Shown: positions 16,479 through 25,302, numbered from the stretch's first letter. The stretch is DNA of 64,000 nt from Cryobacterium suzukii (GCF_004403185.1 NZ_SOHJ01000013.1:26244-90243); one strand, 5' to 3'. Program-made: numbers and translations. The notes: generated by a model not told the origin, from the letters alone.

Positions 16479-17037
16479 ATGAGCCTACATCGCCGGTTCG
16501 CCCGGACCGCTATTTCGGTCGTGCTCATCAGCGTTGTAGGTACTCTGATCACCGATGCTGTGGGTGACAACGGTCGTCTTCGCTGTCGCGCTGGCCGCGA
16601 CCTTCACGGTCTGGGCCATTTCAGAGAAGACACCCTCCATCCACTCCATTTTCACGATCCGGCGAGAGTCGTTCTATTGGCTGGCCGTCTTGTTCACGTT
16701 CGCCCTGGGCGCCGCGGCCGGCGACCTCGTGGCTGAGGGACTCAATCTGGGCTTCCTCGTGGCGCTGCTCGTCTTCGCTGCCGCCATCGCGTTGGTTGCC
16801 GTGGCGTACTTCGTCTTTAATCTCAATGCTGTGCTCGCCTTCTGGATCGCGTACATCCTGACCCGCCCGTTGGGCGCATCCACCGGCGATCTCCTCTCGC
16901 AGCCCCTCGCCGGCGGCGGGCTCGGGCTCGGAACCACGGGAACCAGCGTGCTCTTTCTGTCGGTGATCCTCGTCCTGGTGATCGTGCTCACCCGCCGCGC
17001 ACGCGGCACAGATGCACGTCTGACGGCCACGGTCTAA
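16479..17037 (+). pseudogene. COG4705-type membrane protein, 5'-truncated and frameshifted
   Basis: The C-terminal part in the frame of 16555 (LWVTTVVFAVALAATFTVWA, then FYWLAVLFTFALGAAAGDL and FWIAYILTRPLGASTGDLL) matches the second half of the COG4705 membrane-anchored proteins. The preceding family segment VVLISVVGTLITD is present upstream but in another frame. About ten codons normally lying between them are missing. The N-terminal four helices are absent. So a small deletion plus a larger 5' loss inactivated the gene. An ATG at 16555 could still yield a 160-residue membrane fragment. Confidence 0.7.
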
Positions 17038-17313
17038 TCACCGCGTGCAGCAGCGGATGCCTGACGCGAACGCAGGGTTTTTGGATCGGTTCAGGCCGTC
17101 GGCTGTCACGATCGCCCGATTCGTGCCGGTCGTGCGTCGTGCTCTCCGTCGTGCCCGTTGAAATCAGGGTCGTCGTCACACGTCGCCAGAGTTCTCGCGT
17201 GTGACCATCGGCAGGCTCATCCGCCTCGGCGACCCTATGATTGGCGCAAGAGGAGCCATGCGGTGAGTTCGAGAAGTTGACACAGTAACTGAATTCTGGG
17301 AAAGGTGACGACC

Positions 17314-18069
17314 ATGCCGGTGTGGTTGCAGGCTCTCTTTTGGGGAACGCTTGCGGGTGGAGCGCTGGTTCTTGGCTCTGCCTTGTCGTGGTGGTGGAAC
17401 ATCCCCTCCAAGGTTGTTTCGCTGATCATGTCGTTTGGCGCCGGAGTATTGATTTCCGCTCTGGCTTTTGATCTGGTTGATGAAGCGGCCCGTGCCGGGG
17501 GCCTGTGGCCGACAGCGGCAGGTTTTCTGGCGGGTGCGTTGGTCTACGTGGGAGCCAACGCGCTTCTCGCGCGGCGAGGAGCTAAACATCGGAAGCGGTC
17601 CGGGGGCAAGCAGCCATCGGAAAAGGAGAGTCCGGGTAGCGGGACTGCCATTGCAGTTGGAGCGCTGCTCGACGGTATACCCGAATCCGTCGTTCTTGGG
17701 CTCGGACTCGTCGCCGGTGGTGCGGTCAGCCCTGCCGTGCTGGCAGCGGTATTCATCTCGAACGTGCCGGAAGGACTTTCCAGCACTGCTGGCATGAAGA
17801 AGGCCGGCCGGAGCGCGGGTTACGTCTTCGGTGTCTGGGGAGGGATTGCCATCATCTCGGGAATCGCTTCTCTGATCGGATATCTCAGTTTACAAAGCGC
17901 TTCGGTCGAACTCGTCGCATTCATTACCGCAACGGCTGCCGGCGCCATTCTGGCTATGCTCGCCGACACGATGATCCCCGAGGCCTTCGAAGAACACCAC
18001 ACGCTCACTGGCCTCATTGCCGCTGTGGGGTTTCTCACCGCGTTCACGATCAATCAGGCAGGGAATTAA
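17314..18069 (+). CDS. ZIP-family metal transporter
   Basis: 251 residues with about eight membrane segments. The metal-path helices carry AVGALLDGIPESVVLGLG and AAVFISNVPEGLSST, the bacterial forms of the ZIP helix IV and V signatures. The central loop between helices III and IV (RRGAKHRKRSGGKQPSEK) is basic and variable, as usual. ZIP proteins import zinc or other divalent metals into the cytoplasm. ATG 17314 lies about eight bases after GGGAAAGG, and GTG 17305 is an in-frame alternative. No Zur-type box was recognised upstream. Confidence 0.9.
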   Translation: MPVWLQALFWGTLAGGALVLGSALSWWWNIPSKVVSLIMSFGAGVLISALAFDLVDEAARAGGLWPTAAGFLAGALVYVGANALLARRGAKHRKRSGGKQPSEKESPGSGTAIAVGALLDGIPESVVLGLGLVAGGAVSPAVLAAVFISNVPEGLSSTAGMKKAGRSAGYVFGVWGGIAIISGIASLIGYLSLQSASVELVAFITATAAGAILAMLADTMIPEAFEEHHTLTGLIAAVGFLTAFTINQAGN

Positions 18070-18120
18070 GCCCGCGCTTGGCTAGTTACTCCGTCACCGG
18101 GTAGCGCGGCAGAAGGGTGA

Positions 18121-18936
18121 CTACGTAGGAGGTCCTGCGCCTGCCGGTGGCAGGCTCCGCAGGACGATGACCTGCTGCACCAAGGTCCAAAGGTTAGAGG
18201 TGAGCAAGTAGAACAAGACGCCGAGGGGCAAGGCCACTCCGGAGACGACGAAGATGACGGGCAGCAGATACGTCAAGATCCGCTGCTGGCGGAACAGCGG
18301 AGACGCTCTATTCTCCGGCGAAATGTACTTTTGCATGACGAGCTGTGACGCCGTCATGAGTGCGACCATTGCCGCGGCAATCCACAAAACGGATGGCTCG
18401 AATGGCACGCCAGCCGTCATCAATGACCATTGCGCGGCGAACGAGTCGTGCAGGGCAGCGGCGCCGAAGAGCTGTGCGCTGCCGAACTGCATGGCGAGGG
18501 GCTCATTGAGCAGGCCGATGCCGACCTTCCCCTGCTGGGCGTCGTAGAGCACGGAGAATAGTGCGAGGAAGATTGGTGCTTGAAGCATGAGCGGGAGATA
18601 GACAGTCAGCGGGTTCGTTCCGGTAGCTGCGTAAAGGGCCATAATCTCGCGAGACATGGCCTCGCGAGAGAGGGGGTCAGTCTTGCCCTTGTACCGATCT
18701 TGGATCGCTTTCAGCTGCGGCGCAATTCGCAGCATCCGCTGCCGGCCCCTTATCTGCCTCGCGACGAGAGGAATGAGAGCGGCGCGCACCACGAGTACGA
18801 GGCCGATGATCGAGATTACCCACGTGATACCGGCGGCCGGTTCGAGGCCAAAATATGAAAATAGCCAGTGCCAACCGACCAGTAGCAGCTCCACGATCCA
18901 TTTCACGGGCCAGAGGATCGTGCCGATGACATCCAT
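18121..18936 (-). CDS. YidC/Oxa1-family membrane insertase paralogue
   Basis: 271 residues from ATG 18936. The layout is that of Gram-positive YidC proteins: an N-terminal helix (PVKWIVELLLVGWHWLFSYF), a second helix with the groove arginine (GLVLVVRAALIPLVARQI), a cytoplasmic coiled region (RGRQRMLRIAPQLKAIQDRY), then three further helices. YidC inserts proteins into the membrane with or without SecYEG. This copy is not in the rnpA-yidC-jag context near the replication origin, so it is probably a second paralogue (YidC2-like). No lipobox is seen. Confidence 0.9.
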   Translation of the reverse strand: MDVIGTILWPVKWIVELLLVGWHWLFSYFGLEPAAGITWVISIIGLVLVVRAALIPLVARQIRGRQRMLRIAPQLKAIQDRYKGKTDPLSREAMSREIMALYAATGTNPLTVYLPLMLQAPIFLALFSVLYDAQQGKVGIGLLNEPLAMQFGSAQLFGAAALHDSFAAQWSLMTAGVPFEPSVLWIAAAMVALMTASQLVMQKYISPENRASPLFRQQRILTYLLPVIFVVSGVALPLGVLFYLLTSNLWTLVQQVIVLRSLPPAGAGPPT

Positions 18937-19123
18937 TTTGGAATCCAATCCCTTCGTGCGACGTCGTGACCAATGTAGCGGGACTTTCCCCGAAGCGGGC
19001 ATCCATCGGTCGCCGCGGTGGCCTCCGCGAGGATGATGAGTTCAGCCGCTTACGGCGCGCGGTGACAGAATTGGGTGAAGGGTCGACGCAAATTTCGGTG
19101 GCCCTGCGCAGAGAAGGAAACCC

Positions 19124-19435
19124 ATGGCGACAATCGAGCTGCTCCACATTGCCGGCTGCCCGAACTCCGAGCTGACCCTCGATCGCCTGCAGCGCGCTGT
19201 TGACAACGCGATGCCCTCGAACGCACAGATCAAATACACCCTGATCGATTCTGCCGAGACGGCCGCACAGGTCATGTTCGCTGGATCGCCGACGATCCTC
19301 GTCGACGGTGTTGATCTCTTCCCGACGGATGGCCGAACCACCGATCTCGCCTGCCGCATCTATCTCACGCCGAACGGCCTGGCCGGAGCTCCAACGCAGC
19401 AACAAATCGAAACAGCGCTCGCGGCGCATGGATAA
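19124..19435 (+). CDS. Thioredoxin-fold small protein
   Basis: 103 residues starting at ATG 19124 after GAAGGAAA. The start IELLHIAGCPNSEL and the later SPTILVDGVDLFPTDGRTTD match a family of short thioredoxin-like proteins often labelled alkylmercury lyase-like in actinobacteria. Only one cysteine of the usual CxxC is present at the N-terminus (GCPN), and a second lies in LACRIYL. Its stop codon overlaps the start of a 52-residue zinc-ribbon gene by eight bases, which indicates translational coupling. Confidence 0.75.
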   Translation: MATIELLHIAGCPNSELTLDRLQRAVDNAMPSNAQIKYTLIDSAETAAQVMFAGSPTILVDGVDLFPTDGRTTDLACRIYLTPNGLAGAPTQQQIETALAAHG

Positions 19436-19586
19436 CGCTTCAGACCTCACCTGCTCGTGTTGCGGTCGCGTCTACCCCCGCCGCCGGCTGCATGCCCTGA
19501 GTGACACGGTCTTTATCTGCCGTCGATGTGGGCTGTGGGTTGCGCTCCGGCTCCGGGCCGATTCACTTGGGCACGATCAGCAGTGA
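19428..19586 (+). CDS. 52-residue zinc-ribbon protein coupled to the thioredoxin-like gene
   Basis: ATG 19428 lies inside the last codons of the preceding gene. The product has CSCC at residues 8-11 and CRRC near residue 31, a zinc-ribbon layout with a basic linker (GRVYPRRRLHAL). It has no ribosome site of its own beyond the upstream coding sequence, so it would be translated by re-initiation. The function is unknown; the pairing suggests a role in metal or thiol handling together with its neighbour. Confidence 0.5.
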   Translation: MDNASDLTCSCCGRVYPRRRLHALSDTVFICRRCGLWVALRLRADSLGHDQQ

Positions 19587-19657
19587 CCGAGCTGCAAGAA
19601 CCGCGGTGTCCACTCCGCCCGATTATCGGGCCGCGCGCCGCACCCGCTTGACGAGTA

Positions 19658-20026
19658 TTAGAAGGTTGACAGTATCTCGATAGCCAAAACGCTGGCAATG
19701 ATCGCGAAGAACGCTGCGATGCAGGTCAGCACGATTTGTGTGACCTTCAGGCCGTGCGAACGTGAGGGCAGAACGAGCAGATAGGCGAGAAGCGTGAGGA
19801 AAGTCCCGACGGCAGTGAGCGGGAAAAGCCACACCATCCAAACGACGAAAGCCTGGTACGGAGCGGCCGGGCGGGTGCCCGAACTGCTGTCAGCCACGTT
19901 GAACGCGTCGGCACCCGCGAAAGCGGCGATAGTCATCACCGCGACGAGCGCAACGGCCGGAACCGCGTGCACCCAATACCGGGATCGACGGGAAGGAAAG
20001 ACGACTGGCGGATGCGGGTAGGTCAT
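19658..20026 (-). CDS. Small membrane protein of unknown function
   Basis: 122 residues with three hydrophobic segments at about 19-38, 60-86 and 95-118. A positively charged N-terminus (PSRRSRYW) puts the first segment's start in the cytoplasm. There is no recognised family motif. It lies 127 bases downstream of the six-gene operon, on the same strand, but a separate transcript is as likely as read-through. Confidence 0.6.
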   Translation of the reverse strand: MTYPHPPVVFPSRRSRYWVHAVPAVALVAVMTIAAFAGADAFNVADSSSGTRPAAPYQAFVVWMVWLFPLTAVGTFLTLLAYLLVLPSRSHGLKVTQIVLTCIAAFFAIIASVLAIEILSTF

Positions 20027-20153
20027 GATTCCTCAGGATAGTGACACAACCAATGGCTCTGAGGACGACCGGATTACTTCGCGGACGAGTTCATCTTTTT
20101 CACGCCGCGTGTTGCTGGAGGCTGAATGGCCTTCCGCAAGATGGTTCTCGAGT

Positions 20154-21005
20154 TCAGAAATCGACTCTGCGGCCAAAGCTGCGTCTGGCTCGGGGGCGGG
20201 GCGAGCAAAAGGCCTCGCTGCCCAACCGCATCAGCTCGTGCGGCTGGAGCCCGGCCATGGCGGCGAAGGCGGCGAGGGAGGCGAATCCGCCTCGCTTAGT
20301 ACGTTCGGCAATGGCCGCCTTGGCCAGTGCGCGATCCATGCCGGTGAGCCGGGCGAGCGTGCGCTGGTTCGCCGTGTTCACGTCGACGAGCTCGGCCTGC
20401 GTGAGCGGTGTGGCACCGTTCACGGCGCCGGCGTTCGCCGCCGCTTCGTTTTCCGTGCGGCGCTGAGCTCGCGTGGTCCGGCGTCGCGACGGCGAGGCAG
20501 CGGCAGCAGGAGCGGAATCGTCGACGTAGTCGGACCGTAATGAGCCGCCGCTGCCGCCGACGAGCCGCTCCGCTTCCTGCGGCAACGCCGCTGCGCGTTG
20601 CGTCGACCGGGATGGCGCGTTCCTGCGAGCTTTCCCGCGGCGCGCGTTGCCGAAGATTGTCAGTCCATTTTCCTTCCGCCCCCAGAGAAGCAGAAGCCAA
20701 CCCTGGTTGATGATCAGGCCGTGCACCAGGGCCACCAGATACAGTGATCCCTGAGCGATTTGCCCGGCGGGGTCCTCTGGGAGCGCCACGGCGACCGCGG
20801 CCACCGCATAGACTCCGGCGACGACTCCCCATGACCGGCGACGGGCAACGACGGCGACAATTCCGAAAGCCGACCAGGACAGTGCGCCACCGCCAATTAC
20901 GAGGAGCAGCATCCACGCGCTCGCGCCGAGACGCCAGCGGAGTGACGGTCCCAGCGCGGTCGCCGATTTCGGCGCGCTGCGCGTTCGACTGGAGACATTC
21001 GTCAT
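20154..21005 (-). CDS. Membrane protein with a C-terminal helix-hairpin-helix segment (sixth gene of the operon)
   Basis: 283 residues. Three to four membrane segments lie between about 27 and 110 (ASAWMLLLVIGGGALSWSAF, then ALVHGLIINQGWLLLLWG). A basic, low-complexity linker follows (about 118-200). Near the C-terminus a ComEA/PsiH-like HhH motif reads VDVNTANQRTLARLTGMDRA and continues to RGGFASLAAFAAM. The protein could anchor a partner or nucleic acid at the membrane. It starts seven bases after the DUF1257-like gene ends. This is the least conserved-looking member and may be lineage-specific. Confidence 0.65.
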   Translation of the reverse strand: MTNVSSRTRSAPKSATALGPSLRWRLGASAWMLLLVIGGGALSWSAFGIVAVVARRRSWGVVAGVYAVAAVAVALPEDPAGQIAQGSLYLVALVHGLIINQGWLLLLWGRKENGLTIFGNARRGKARRNAPSRSTQRAAALPQEAERLVGGSGGSLRSDYVDDSAPAAAASPSRRRTTRAQRRTENEAAANAGAVNGATPLTQAELVDVNTANQRTLARLTGMDRALAKAAIAERTKRGGFASLAAFAAMAGLQPHELMRLGSEAFCSPRPRARRSFGRRVDF

Positions 21006-21012
21006 CGGTTCG

Positions 21013-21498
21013 CTAGGCCTCCGCGCGCACGTTGAGCACCATCGTCACTGTGTCGTCCGCCTCCCGGGTCTCCGAGACGAGCTCGAACCCCGAGCCTTTC
21101 GCGCGAGCACGAATCTTCTCGGCGACGGCCTGCTGCACCAGCGCGGCATATTCGGTGTCGAGTTGCTGCAAAAGTTCGGTGGCACTGACAACGGTGACGT
21201 CCCGGCCTTCCACGTGTGCCTCCCAAACCGTGTCGTCGGTGAGGGTCATGGTCAACGTGATGCCGTCGACCTCGGCGGTGACGCGGGAGCCCGCGACATC
21301 GATGGCGCTGGCGCCGAGGTTGCCGAGGGCGTCGGCGAGTAGCGTGCTGTCCTTCATTCGGGTGCGCACCCGGATCGCGGGCCGAGATTCATCGCCGTCC
21401 TTTCCTTTCGCCGTCACGGCCGCCCCGAGAACGCCGACGCCGCTGGCTGCAGCGGCCACGGCCAGGGCGATGGGGAGAAGGATTAAGGTGACACTCAT
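21013..21498 (-). CDS. DUF1257-like (Ycf35-type) protein with an N-terminal membrane segment
   Basis: 161 residues from ATG 21498, which overlaps the radical SAM stop codon (ATGA). Residues 2-28 form one hydrophobic segment (VTLILLPIALAVAAAASGVG). The rest follows the DUF1257 plan: RTRMKDSTLLADALGNLG, a middle strand region, then LQQLDTEYAALVQQAVAEKI, FELVSETREADDTVTMVLNV. Cyanobacterial and plastid Ycf35 has the same order and ending. DUF1257, DUF2997 and Ycf46-like ATPase genes are known to be neighbours in other bacteria, so context supports the call. The biochemical role is unknown. Confidence 0.65.
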   Translation of the reverse strand: MSVTLILLPIALAVAAAASGVGVLGAAVTAKGKDGDESRPAIRVRTRMKDSTLLADALGNLGASAIDVAGSRVTAEVDGITLTMTLTDDTVWEAHVEGRDVTVVSATELLQQLDTEYAALVQQAVAEKIRARAKGSGFELVSETREADDTVTMVLNVRAEA

Positions 21499-22202
21499 GG
21501 GAGTCTCGCTTTCGTTCCGGGCCGGTCCTGTCGGGGACCGAGGTCGTGCAGAAGTTCGTCGAGGGCCGCGTCGTTGGCCCAGCCGTTCACGTCGACCCGG
21601 CCGTCGGGGTGGATGCGAACTTCGAGCCGGTCCAGCCCGCCTTCGCGTTCGATTTGGGCGACCTCGGCGGCGTAGACGGGCGTGAGTGCGCGGATGCCCT
21701 GGTTGGTCGACCCGAGCCACGGCCGCCCGGCATCGGGCTGGTCGCGCAGGTACGGACCGTCGATGAGGAGGTCGGTGGCTCCCAGCAGTTGGGCGATGTC
21801 CGGGCGGTTCTTCGCCCATTGGGTGAGCAGATGCAGGGGGTAGCCGGAGAAGGTCATTACGGTCAATCCGGAAGCGCGAAAGGCTTGGGCGATCGACCCG
21901 AGCGCGGCAGCCTGGTCGAAGGGTTCACCGCCGAGCAGGGTGATGCCCCGGGCGCCGGCATTGAGGGCATCCGTTACCAGGCGATCGGCGAGCCGCGCCG
22001 TATTTTCGACCCGCCCGCCGATCTCTGCCCAAAGCTGTGGGTTGAAGCAGCCGGGGCAATGCACGCTGCAGCCCTGCACCCACAGCGCTGAGCGCAGCCC
22101 CGGCCCCTCGGCGATCGTTGCGGCCAGAAACCTCGACCAGCGCAGGTCGGTACCCGGCCTCGCGACCGGTTCGTGAGTACCCAGCGTTGCGAGTGGGGTC
22201 AC
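21495..22202 (-). CDS. Radical SAM activase-like protein (NrdG/PflA type)
   Basis: 235 residues from GTG 22202; the start overlaps the stop of the upstream small gene (GTGA), which decides it over longer frames. Cys45, Cys49 and Cys52 in WVQGCSVHCPGCFNPQLW form the CxxxCxxC site for the [4Fe-4S] cluster. ITLLGGEPFDQAAAL is the SAM-binding GGEP motif and LLIDGPYLRDQPD matches the activase family. Such enzymes usually install a glycyl radical on a partner. No glycyl-radical enzyme gene lies in the window, so the target may be an operon member. A C-terminal extension (DRLEVRIHPDGRVDVNGW) resembles no activase I know. Confidence 0.85.
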   Translation of the reverse strand: MTPLATLGTHEPVARPGTDLRWSRFLAATIAEGPGLRSALWVQGCSVHCPGCFNPQLWAEIGGRVENTARLADRLVTDALNAGARGITLLGGEPFDQAAALGSIAQAFRASGLTVMTFSGYPLHLLTQWAKNRPDIAQLLGATDLLIDGPYLRDQPDAGRPWLGSTNQGIRALTPVYAAEVAQIEREGGLDRLEVRIHPDGRVDVNGWANDAALDELLHDLGPRQDRPGTKARLP

Positions 22203-22411
22203 CGGATGCCGTCCCAATTCTGCGCCGTTGACTCCTGCGTCGCCGCTACCTGGCCATAGGCATCCGTGAATGACGACGTAGTCGTCTCCGCGTCGAGCAT
22301 GTTCTCGAGAATGGCGATGTAGTCGAGGCACTCGTTGCCGTAGAGACCGACGGTCTCGGCGTGCACGGTACCGTCGGGCCGCACCTGCACGATGAGCTGT
22401 TTGTCTGTCAT
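22199..22411 (-). CDS. DUF2997-like small protein
   Basis: 70 residues. The start KQLIVQVRPDGTVHAETVGL and the following GNECLDYIAILENML match the DUF2997 pattern (short beta hairpin, then a Cys-containing helix). The tail is Thr/Ser/Gln-rich. DUF2997 proteins occur next to DUF1257 and Ycf46-like genes in cyanobacteria and some Gram-positive bacteria. The stop codon overlaps the radical SAM start, and the AAA+ gene ends ten bases upstream, so all are translated together. Its size and position would fit a carrier, adaptor or modification substrate; this is inference. Confidence 0.65.
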   Translation of the reverse strand: MTDKQLIVQVRPDGTVHAETVGLYGNECLDYIAILENMLDAETTTSSFTDAYGQVAATQESTAQNWDGIR

Positions 22412-22420
22412 GGGGTGTCC

Positions 22421-24049
22421 TTAGAAATCAACGGTGCGTCCGCCGCGGCGGCTGGAGAGTGCCGAACTACTGGTGTTGCTGGCGTCGACCAGGGCGTCTT
22501 CGTCGGGGTCGATGTCTTCGCTGCCCGTGGCTCGCACAGCGCGCACCTCGGCCCAGGCGCGAATGGTCTGCACTTCTTCCGCCTGGGTCACGGCGAGAGG
22601 GATCATGTTGATGATCGCTTCGGTGAGGTCGCGCAGGGTCGCGGGCCGGCGTTCGGCGAAGGCCTCGTAGAGAGCCACGATGACGGCCTGCTCGATCTCG
22701 GCGCCGGAATAATTCTCGCTGTCGGCGATGAGTTTTTCGACGTCGGAAGCGCCGATAGCCGCAAGCCCGTTGCCGGGGGTGGCCTTCGAAGCGAGCTGGA
22801 TGGTCCAAATGGCCCGCCGCTCCACGGCCGTCGGCAGATCGACGAAGAAGATCTCGTCGAACCGGCCCTTGCGCATGAACTCCGGCGGGAGGGAGTCGAT
22901 ATTGTTCGCGGTGGCGACGACGAACACCGGGTGCTGCTTCTCCTGCATCCAGGTGAGGAAGTAGCCGAACACGCGCGCGGTCGTGCCGGAGTCACCGCTG
23001 CCCGTGGTGTTGGAGAAGCCCTTTTCGATCTCATCGACCCAGAGGATGCACGGGGCGACGGCCTCGGCGGTGGCGAGCGCTGTACGCAGATTCTGCTCCG
23101 ATGAACCGACGAGTCCGGAGAAGATCCGGCCGATGTCGAGCCGGAGCAGCGGCAGTCCCCACGACGCGGCCATCGCCTTGGCCGTGAGTGATTTTCCACA
23201 GCCGGGCACTCCGGTGATGAGTACCCCCTTCGGGGCCGGCAGTCCGAACTCCTCGGCTTCGGCCAGCCAGGAGCCGTCGCGACGGGACAGCCAGCGCTTC
23301 AGGTTGTTGAGACCGCCAACGGAGTCGAGGTCGAGGGCCTTCGTGACGAAGTCCAGCAGGCCGGACTTACTGACGATCTGGCGCTTCTCGTCGAGCACGA
23401 CCGTGATGTCGTTCGAGGTGAGTTGGCCGTCGTCGACCATGGCCCGGGCGAACGCGTTCTCGGCCTCGGACATCGTCAGTCCGCGCGCGGCTTGCACGAG
23501 GGCTTCGAGGGTTTTCTCATCGGCCTGAACTTTGATCCGGCCGCTCCCTGAGGCGTTGTTCTCGATCATGGAGTCGAGCATCGAGCCCAGTTCGGTGGTG
23601 TTCGGCAGAGGGAACTCGAGCAGGTGGGCGAGCTTGTCGAGTTCCGGTGGGATACTTCGAACCGGAGCCGTCACGACCAGCGCTCGGGCGGCATCCGCGT
23701 GGCGCAGTTCGAGCACGGTCTCGCGCACCTTGCGGATGATGACAGGGTCGCCGGGGCGTTGCTCGGTGCCGAAGTAGGCATGCAGGTCGCAGAAGACGAA
23801 GACGGCGTTTTCGGGGATCCCGACAATGTGGTCCAGCGCCCGGGCTGGTGCGTTCGTGTTGTTGATTCCCTTGCCGTCGGGGCCGATCAGCCCGGTAGCG
23901 CTCGTCCAAGTCCACACCTCGCGGGGGCGCCGCAGCGCCTGGGCTGCGCTGGTGACCGCATCGAGGGCGCGCACTTCCTCGCTCGTCTCGATGTACAACA
24001 GCGGCAGGCGGGCCTTGAAGGCCTGATCGAGCGTCTGGGCGAAACTCAT
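22421..24049 (-). CDS. Ycf46-like AAA+ ATPase
   Basis: 542 residues. The N-terminal 250 residues form the family-specific domain ([48 protein letters not shown]). The AAA+ module follows with Walker A GVPGCGKS (about 278-285), Walker [14 protein letters not shown] (about 338), sensor 1 in [15 protein letters not shown] and the arginine-finger region [12 protein letters not shown] small helical lid and an acidic tail close the protein. Ycf46 proteins resemble the core AAA+ of FtsH-type enzymes but lack a protease domain, as here. ATG 24049 follows AAAGGAA and overlaps the stop of the upstream gene by four bases. Confidence 0.92.
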   Translation of the reverse strand: MSFAQTLDQAFKARLPLLYIETSEEVRALDAVTSAAQALRRPREVWTWTSATGLIGPDGKGINNTNAPARALDHIVGIPENAVFVFCDLHAYFGTEQRPGDPVIIRKVRETVLELRHADAARALVVTAPVRSIPPELDKLAHLLEFPLPNTTELGSMLDSMIENNASGSGRIKVQADEKTLEALVQAARGLTMSEAENAFARAMVDDGQLTSNDITVVLDEKRQIVSKSGLLDFVTKALDLDSVGGLNNLKRWLSRRDGSWLAEAEEFGLPAPKGVLITGVPGCGKSLTAKAMAASWGLPLLRLDIGRIFSGLVGSSEQNLRTALATAEAVAPCILWVDEIEKGFSNTTGSGDSGTTARVFGYFLTWMQEKQHPVFVVATANNIDSLPPEFMRKGRFDEIFFVDLPTAVERRAIWTIQLASKATPGNGLAAIGASDVEKLIADSENYSGAEIEQAVIVALYEAFAERRPATLRDLTEAIINMIPLAVTQAEEVQTIRAWAEVRAVRATGSEDIDPDEDALVDASNTSSSALSSRRGGRTVDF

Positions 24050-24852
24050 GGCGTTCCTTTCGGGATGTCAGTGGATGCCGGGGGATCCTGCGCTAATTCG
24101 TCGATGTCTACCGACCAGGCGCCCCGGTTTTCGTCGGCCTCGATACTGATGTACACGGCCTCGGTCGGGTCCCAGGACAGGCGCTGGTCGACATCGCCGG
24201 ACTCGATGATGGGCTGGTCCGACTGCTCTTCGACGGTTTGAACGGTCACGTAGAAGAGCCCCTCACCGTGATGTACGAAGCGTGCGCTGACCGCGGCACC
24301 GCGGTAGACCAGAAAATCGTTGCCCTTGCCGCTGGCGAAACCGTCCGTGATCTCGGCGACCTCGGCCTTGTACAGAGTGAATTCCCACGGTTCGTCGGTA
24401 CGCACCCACAGTTCGAGGTCGCCGTCGGGTGGAAGCACGAGCAGTTCGGCGTCGGGATCGTAGAGATAGCCGACACTGGTCGGGTAACCGCGGTCGTCGT
24501 CGGGTCGGCCGAGATCGTCGATGCCGGTCATATAGAGGCCAAGGTATTGTCCGGTGATGAGACTCACGATGTAGGGGTCCCGATCGTGCTCTTCGAAGGG
24601 AATGCTGATCAGGCCGCTGCCCTCACCCGAGTACGTGGTGCCGTCCGGTTCAAAAACGGTCGGCGCTTCGACGTCCCACGGGTTCGCCCCATCACCAAGG
24701 ATCGCGAAGCCCGCGTCGCCGATCCCAACGTCGGCAAAGGTGTTCAGCGCGCCGACGAAGAGAGCCAGAGCGCCGCAGCCCCAGATCCAGACAGAGAATG
24801 AGCGGATGCGTCGGCGAGCACCGCTCGACACCGAAACATCCCTCATACTCAC
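24046..24852 (-). CDS. Membrane-anchored exported protein (first gene of the operon)
   Basis: 268 residues. A basic start (GARRRIRSF) and a single hydrophobic segment at about 18-40 (VWIWGCGALALFVGALNTF) anchor a long, acidic, beta-rich domain that should lie outside the cytoplasm. This domain has many Asp/Glu and aromatic residues (GEGLFYVTVQTVEEQSDQP, DENRGAWSVDIDELA). No known family is recognised. It heads the operon and overlaps the ATPase start by four bases. A role as a receptor or membrane substrate of the ATPase-radical SAM set is possible but unproven. Confidence 0.7.
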   Translation of the reverse strand: MSMRDVSVSSGARRRIRSFSVWIWGCGALALFVGALNTFADVGIGDAGFAILGDGANPWDVEAPTVFEPDGTTYSGEGSGLISIPFEEHDRDPYIVSLITGQYLGLYMTGIDDLGRPDDDRGYPTSVGYLYDPDAELLVLPPDGDLELWVRTDEPWEFTLYKAEVAEITDGFASGKGNDFLVYRGAAVSARFVHHGEGLFYVTVQTVEEQSDQPIIESGDVDQRLSWDPTEAVYISIEADENRGAWSVDIDELAQDPPASTDIPKGTP

Positions 24853-25302
24853 GATGCGTCTCCTCCCACCAGTGCGCGGCGCAGCGTTCCCAGCCTACTT
24901 GGACACGTGGACCTCGATTGCGTGCAGCTTGACTCATGAAATCATCGGCGACAGCTCGGACCTGCGAAATGAAGCTGGAGTGTCGATGACGATCGAGCCC
25001 CAGCCATTCTGTTTCACGCGACGAAAGCGAAGCTGGCGGTGGGGACCTGTTGTCGCCCGACCGCGACTCGGGCTTCAAGACGAGCGAATCACGTCAGCGC
25101 GACGGCGACCCGAACGTGACGGGCAAGAAATTTGGCCAGTGTCCAAACCGTGCCAACCGAAGGTACCGACAGTGAGATAAAAATGCCCGTCGCATAGCAG
25201 GTGCCCTATCGTGACGACAGCTTGCGCAGGGCACTGGCCTTGTGCGCGGCTTCCGCATCCGTCTTCTCGGATTTCACAATATTTAGGGTCATCTTTTGAC
25301 GC
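24853..25302. other. Upstream region of the six-gene operon; no clear gene
   Basis: The region must hold the promoter of the minus-strand operon. No palindrome stands out close to the start at 24852. A 28-codon minus-strand frame at 25206-25292 (starting MTLNIVKSEKTDAEAAHKAS) has no good ribosome site and is too short to judge. Confidence 0.4.

Noticed and set aside
20154..24852. Photosynthesis role for the Ycf46/Ycf35-like genes
   Set aside because: The names come from plastid genomes, but nothing in this window is photosynthetic; the core is also found in non-photosynthetic bacteria.
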